A stretch of DNA of 64,000 nt from CBDCZY01 sp965224745 (GTDB taxonomy: Bacteria > Pseudomonadota > Gammaproteobacteria > Methylococcales > Methylomonadaceae), in assembly GCA_965224745.1 (NCBI GenBank), contig CBDCZY010000009.1, positions 777,022 to 841,021 of the forward strand, read 5' to 3'. How positions within the stretch are numbered: position 1 is the first letter of the stretch; each line of letters begins with the position of its first letter. A program made the translations under genes and the position numbers. This document shows positions 62,855-64,000 of the stretch, in pieces. Below the pieces are notes generated by a model. The model saw only the letters and a program-made list of their open reading frames with translations, made no database searches and was not told the DNA's origin.

Positions 62855-62926
62855 TGGTACTTGTAATGGTCTAATAATCTTGGAAGGATTTATAGCTTAT
62901 AATCCAACCCAAAATTAGGATAAAAA

Positions 62927-63250
62927 ATGACCGAAATAACCACAGTAAAACCTAAAACAACCTTCACCACAGAACAGCGTCTAGACTACGCTAAACTCAT
63001 GGTAAATGAAGGATATACCAATAAGCAGGTAATGGAAATATCAGGAGCAGGTGACTCTGCTGTGAGGCGATGGAAAAAGCAATATTTAGATGAACTCAAA
63101 GGTAATACACCTCAGGATAAGCAAGCGTTAACCCCAGAACAACAGAAAATACAAAGCCTAGAGAAGCAATTATGGCGAGCTAAAAGGGATAATGAAATAC
63201 TAAAAAAGGCCACAGCCTTCTTTGTTCGAGACAACAACAATCTGAATTGA
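62927..63250 (+). CDS. IS3-family OrfA (transposase helix-turn-helix subunit)
   Basis: A 107-residue protein. YAKLMVNEGYTNKQVMEISG is the HTH_Tnp-1 segment, followed by VRRWKKQYLDELKG and a leucine-zipper-like helix (IQSLEKQLWRAKRDNEILKKA) typical of OrfA. It ends 4 bp after OrfB begins, the usual programmed -1 frameshift arrangement of IS3. Confidence 0.92.
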   Translation: MTEITTVKPKTTFTTEQRLDYAKLMVNEGYTNKQVMEISGAGDSAVRRWKKQYLDELKGNTPQDKQALTPEQQKIQSLEKQLWRAKRDNEILKKATAFFVRDNNNLN

Positions 63251-64000
63251 TTGTTGAAATAAAGAAGGCTTCTCCAGGCTATCAAACAACAGAGCTTTGC
63301 ACACTATTTAATATAGCTCTCAGTACACACTACTATCAGATTAATAATCAAATGAGCGATGAAGAACAAGAAACCATAGAACAAATTAAATTGATAGCCA
63401 TTGAAACTCAGCATACCTATGGTAAACGAAGGACTCAGGTTGAATTAGCTAACAGAGGGATTGAAATAGGCGTTTATAAAACAGCTTCATTAATGAAAAA
63501 ATCGAATGTCATTGCCATAAAAACCTAAAAAGCGACACAGCTATCCAGCGGGAGAAGTCCACAAGAAAGCGGATCATTTACTTAAACGACAGTTTAATCC
63601 CAGTACTGTTCATACGCCACTGGGTAGGTGACATTACCTACATTAAAACCTATACAGGCTGGAGCTATTTAGCTTGTATACTTGATCTTGGGTCAAGAGA
63701 AATTATGGGCTGGGCATTATCAGAAGAACCCAATGCAGAGCTTGCAAAGTCAGCATTAGAACATGCGATTAATAAACACAAGCCAGATACTCAACAATTA
63801 ATGTTTCATTCAGACCAAGGGGTTCAATATTCAGCCAATCTATTTGTTGATTATCTTCATGACTTGGATATAACACAAAGTATGAGCCGTCGAGCTAATT
63901 GCTGGGATAATGCTGTGATGGAGCGGTTTTTTAGGAATTTAAAAACAGAGAGGCTGAACTATTTGAATTTTATTAATTACTCCTCTGTAGTCAGTGCTGT
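63247..64000 (+). pseudogene. IS3-family OrfB transposase with two frame breaks (incomplete at window edge)
   Basis: The rve-type catalytic core is recognisable in three frames. Frame 1 ends with a TAA at 63526. A shift of +1 at an A run (about 63518-63523) continues as PKKRHSYPAGEVHKKADHLL. A second +1 shift near 63617 (a CC pair) leads to HWVGDITYIKTYTGWSYLA. The DDE residues are all present: D in GDITY, D in HSDQGVQYS, E in CWDNAVMERFFRNLK. Either two point insertions have killed it, or the homopolymers are misread. It is truncated by the window. Confidence 0.85.

Larger units (their letters stand above)
61523..62870 (-). mobile_element. IS21-family element, truncated at the istA end
   Basis: It contains intact istB and only the C-terminal part of istA. 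One boundary is at about 61510-61523, where the helicase frame stops and the sequence TTTGGCGACAATTATGATGG, reminiscent of IS21 ends, appears. The other boundary is cut by the IS3 element near 62870-62890, so no complete element remains. Coordinates are approximate. Confidence 0.7.
62880..64000 (+). mobile_element. IS3-family element, 5' part (runs off window)
   Basis: OrfA and OrfB of an IS3-type element. The left end lies between about 62855 and 62910, where istA homology stops, but the terminal repeat cannot be defined. OrfB has two frame breaks. The right end is beyond the window. Confidence 0.8.

Overview
The window is about 64 kb of AT-leaning DNA from a gammaproteobacterium. The order alaC-hom-thrC-recJ, the run yciB-yciI-bolA-PPIase, ubiquinone biosynthesis genes (ubiD and a UbiH/F/I-type hydroxylase), gltBD, prlC, ettA and moaC/moaDE all fit that class. 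The TIGR03790 protein and the Fap-like secretion genes recall methylotrophic or other environmental lineages, but the genus cannot be fixed from the sequence alone.

Layout. 1-9 kb: the end of rimK with an AstE/AspA-like deacylase, a large exported beta-helix protein on the other strand, an empty kilobase, then prlC-ubiD. 9-20 kb: a lipoprotein, a TonB-dependent receptor and gltBD. 20-26 kb: an accessory patch with a P-loop NTPase/TPR-repeat protein, a complete IS1634-type element and an IS91-type relic. 26-39 kb: mostly housekeeping genes (ubiquinone hydroxylase, ettA, DsrC/TusE with TusB, yciB-yciI-bolA-PPIase, a methyltransferase, recJ, thrC, hom, alaC).

39.4-42.9 kb is the most interesting locus. 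Two small Sec-exported proteins each carry, just after the signal peptide, a motif that fits the double-glycine leader consensus (LSNAQMDTVTAG and LTAAQMDTVSAG). They are followed by an exported C39-type cysteine peptidase and an outer-membrane barrel with an N-terminal coiled coil. The last two correspond to FapD and FapF of functional-amyloid (Fap) systems. I read the locus as a minimal Fap-like secretion system whose clients appear to be processed first by signal peptidase and then by the C39 enzyme.

42.9-56.6 kb: molybdopterin genes, hypothetical and exported proteins, an AbrB/RelE-like toxin-antitoxin pair, at least four copies of one MITE family, an IS1 copy with intact ends and 8-bp target duplication, intact ppa plus a truncated ppa copy, and a large exported polysaccharide lyase-like protein. 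56.6-64 kb is an integrated mobilizable module: candidate oriT hairpins, MobC, MobA relaxase, ParD/ParE-like pair with a perfect palindromic operator, resolvase remnant, ArdA antirestriction protein, a 59-residue gene and a helicase fragment cut by an IS21 remnant. That remnant is itself cut by a frameshifted IS3 copy running off the window.
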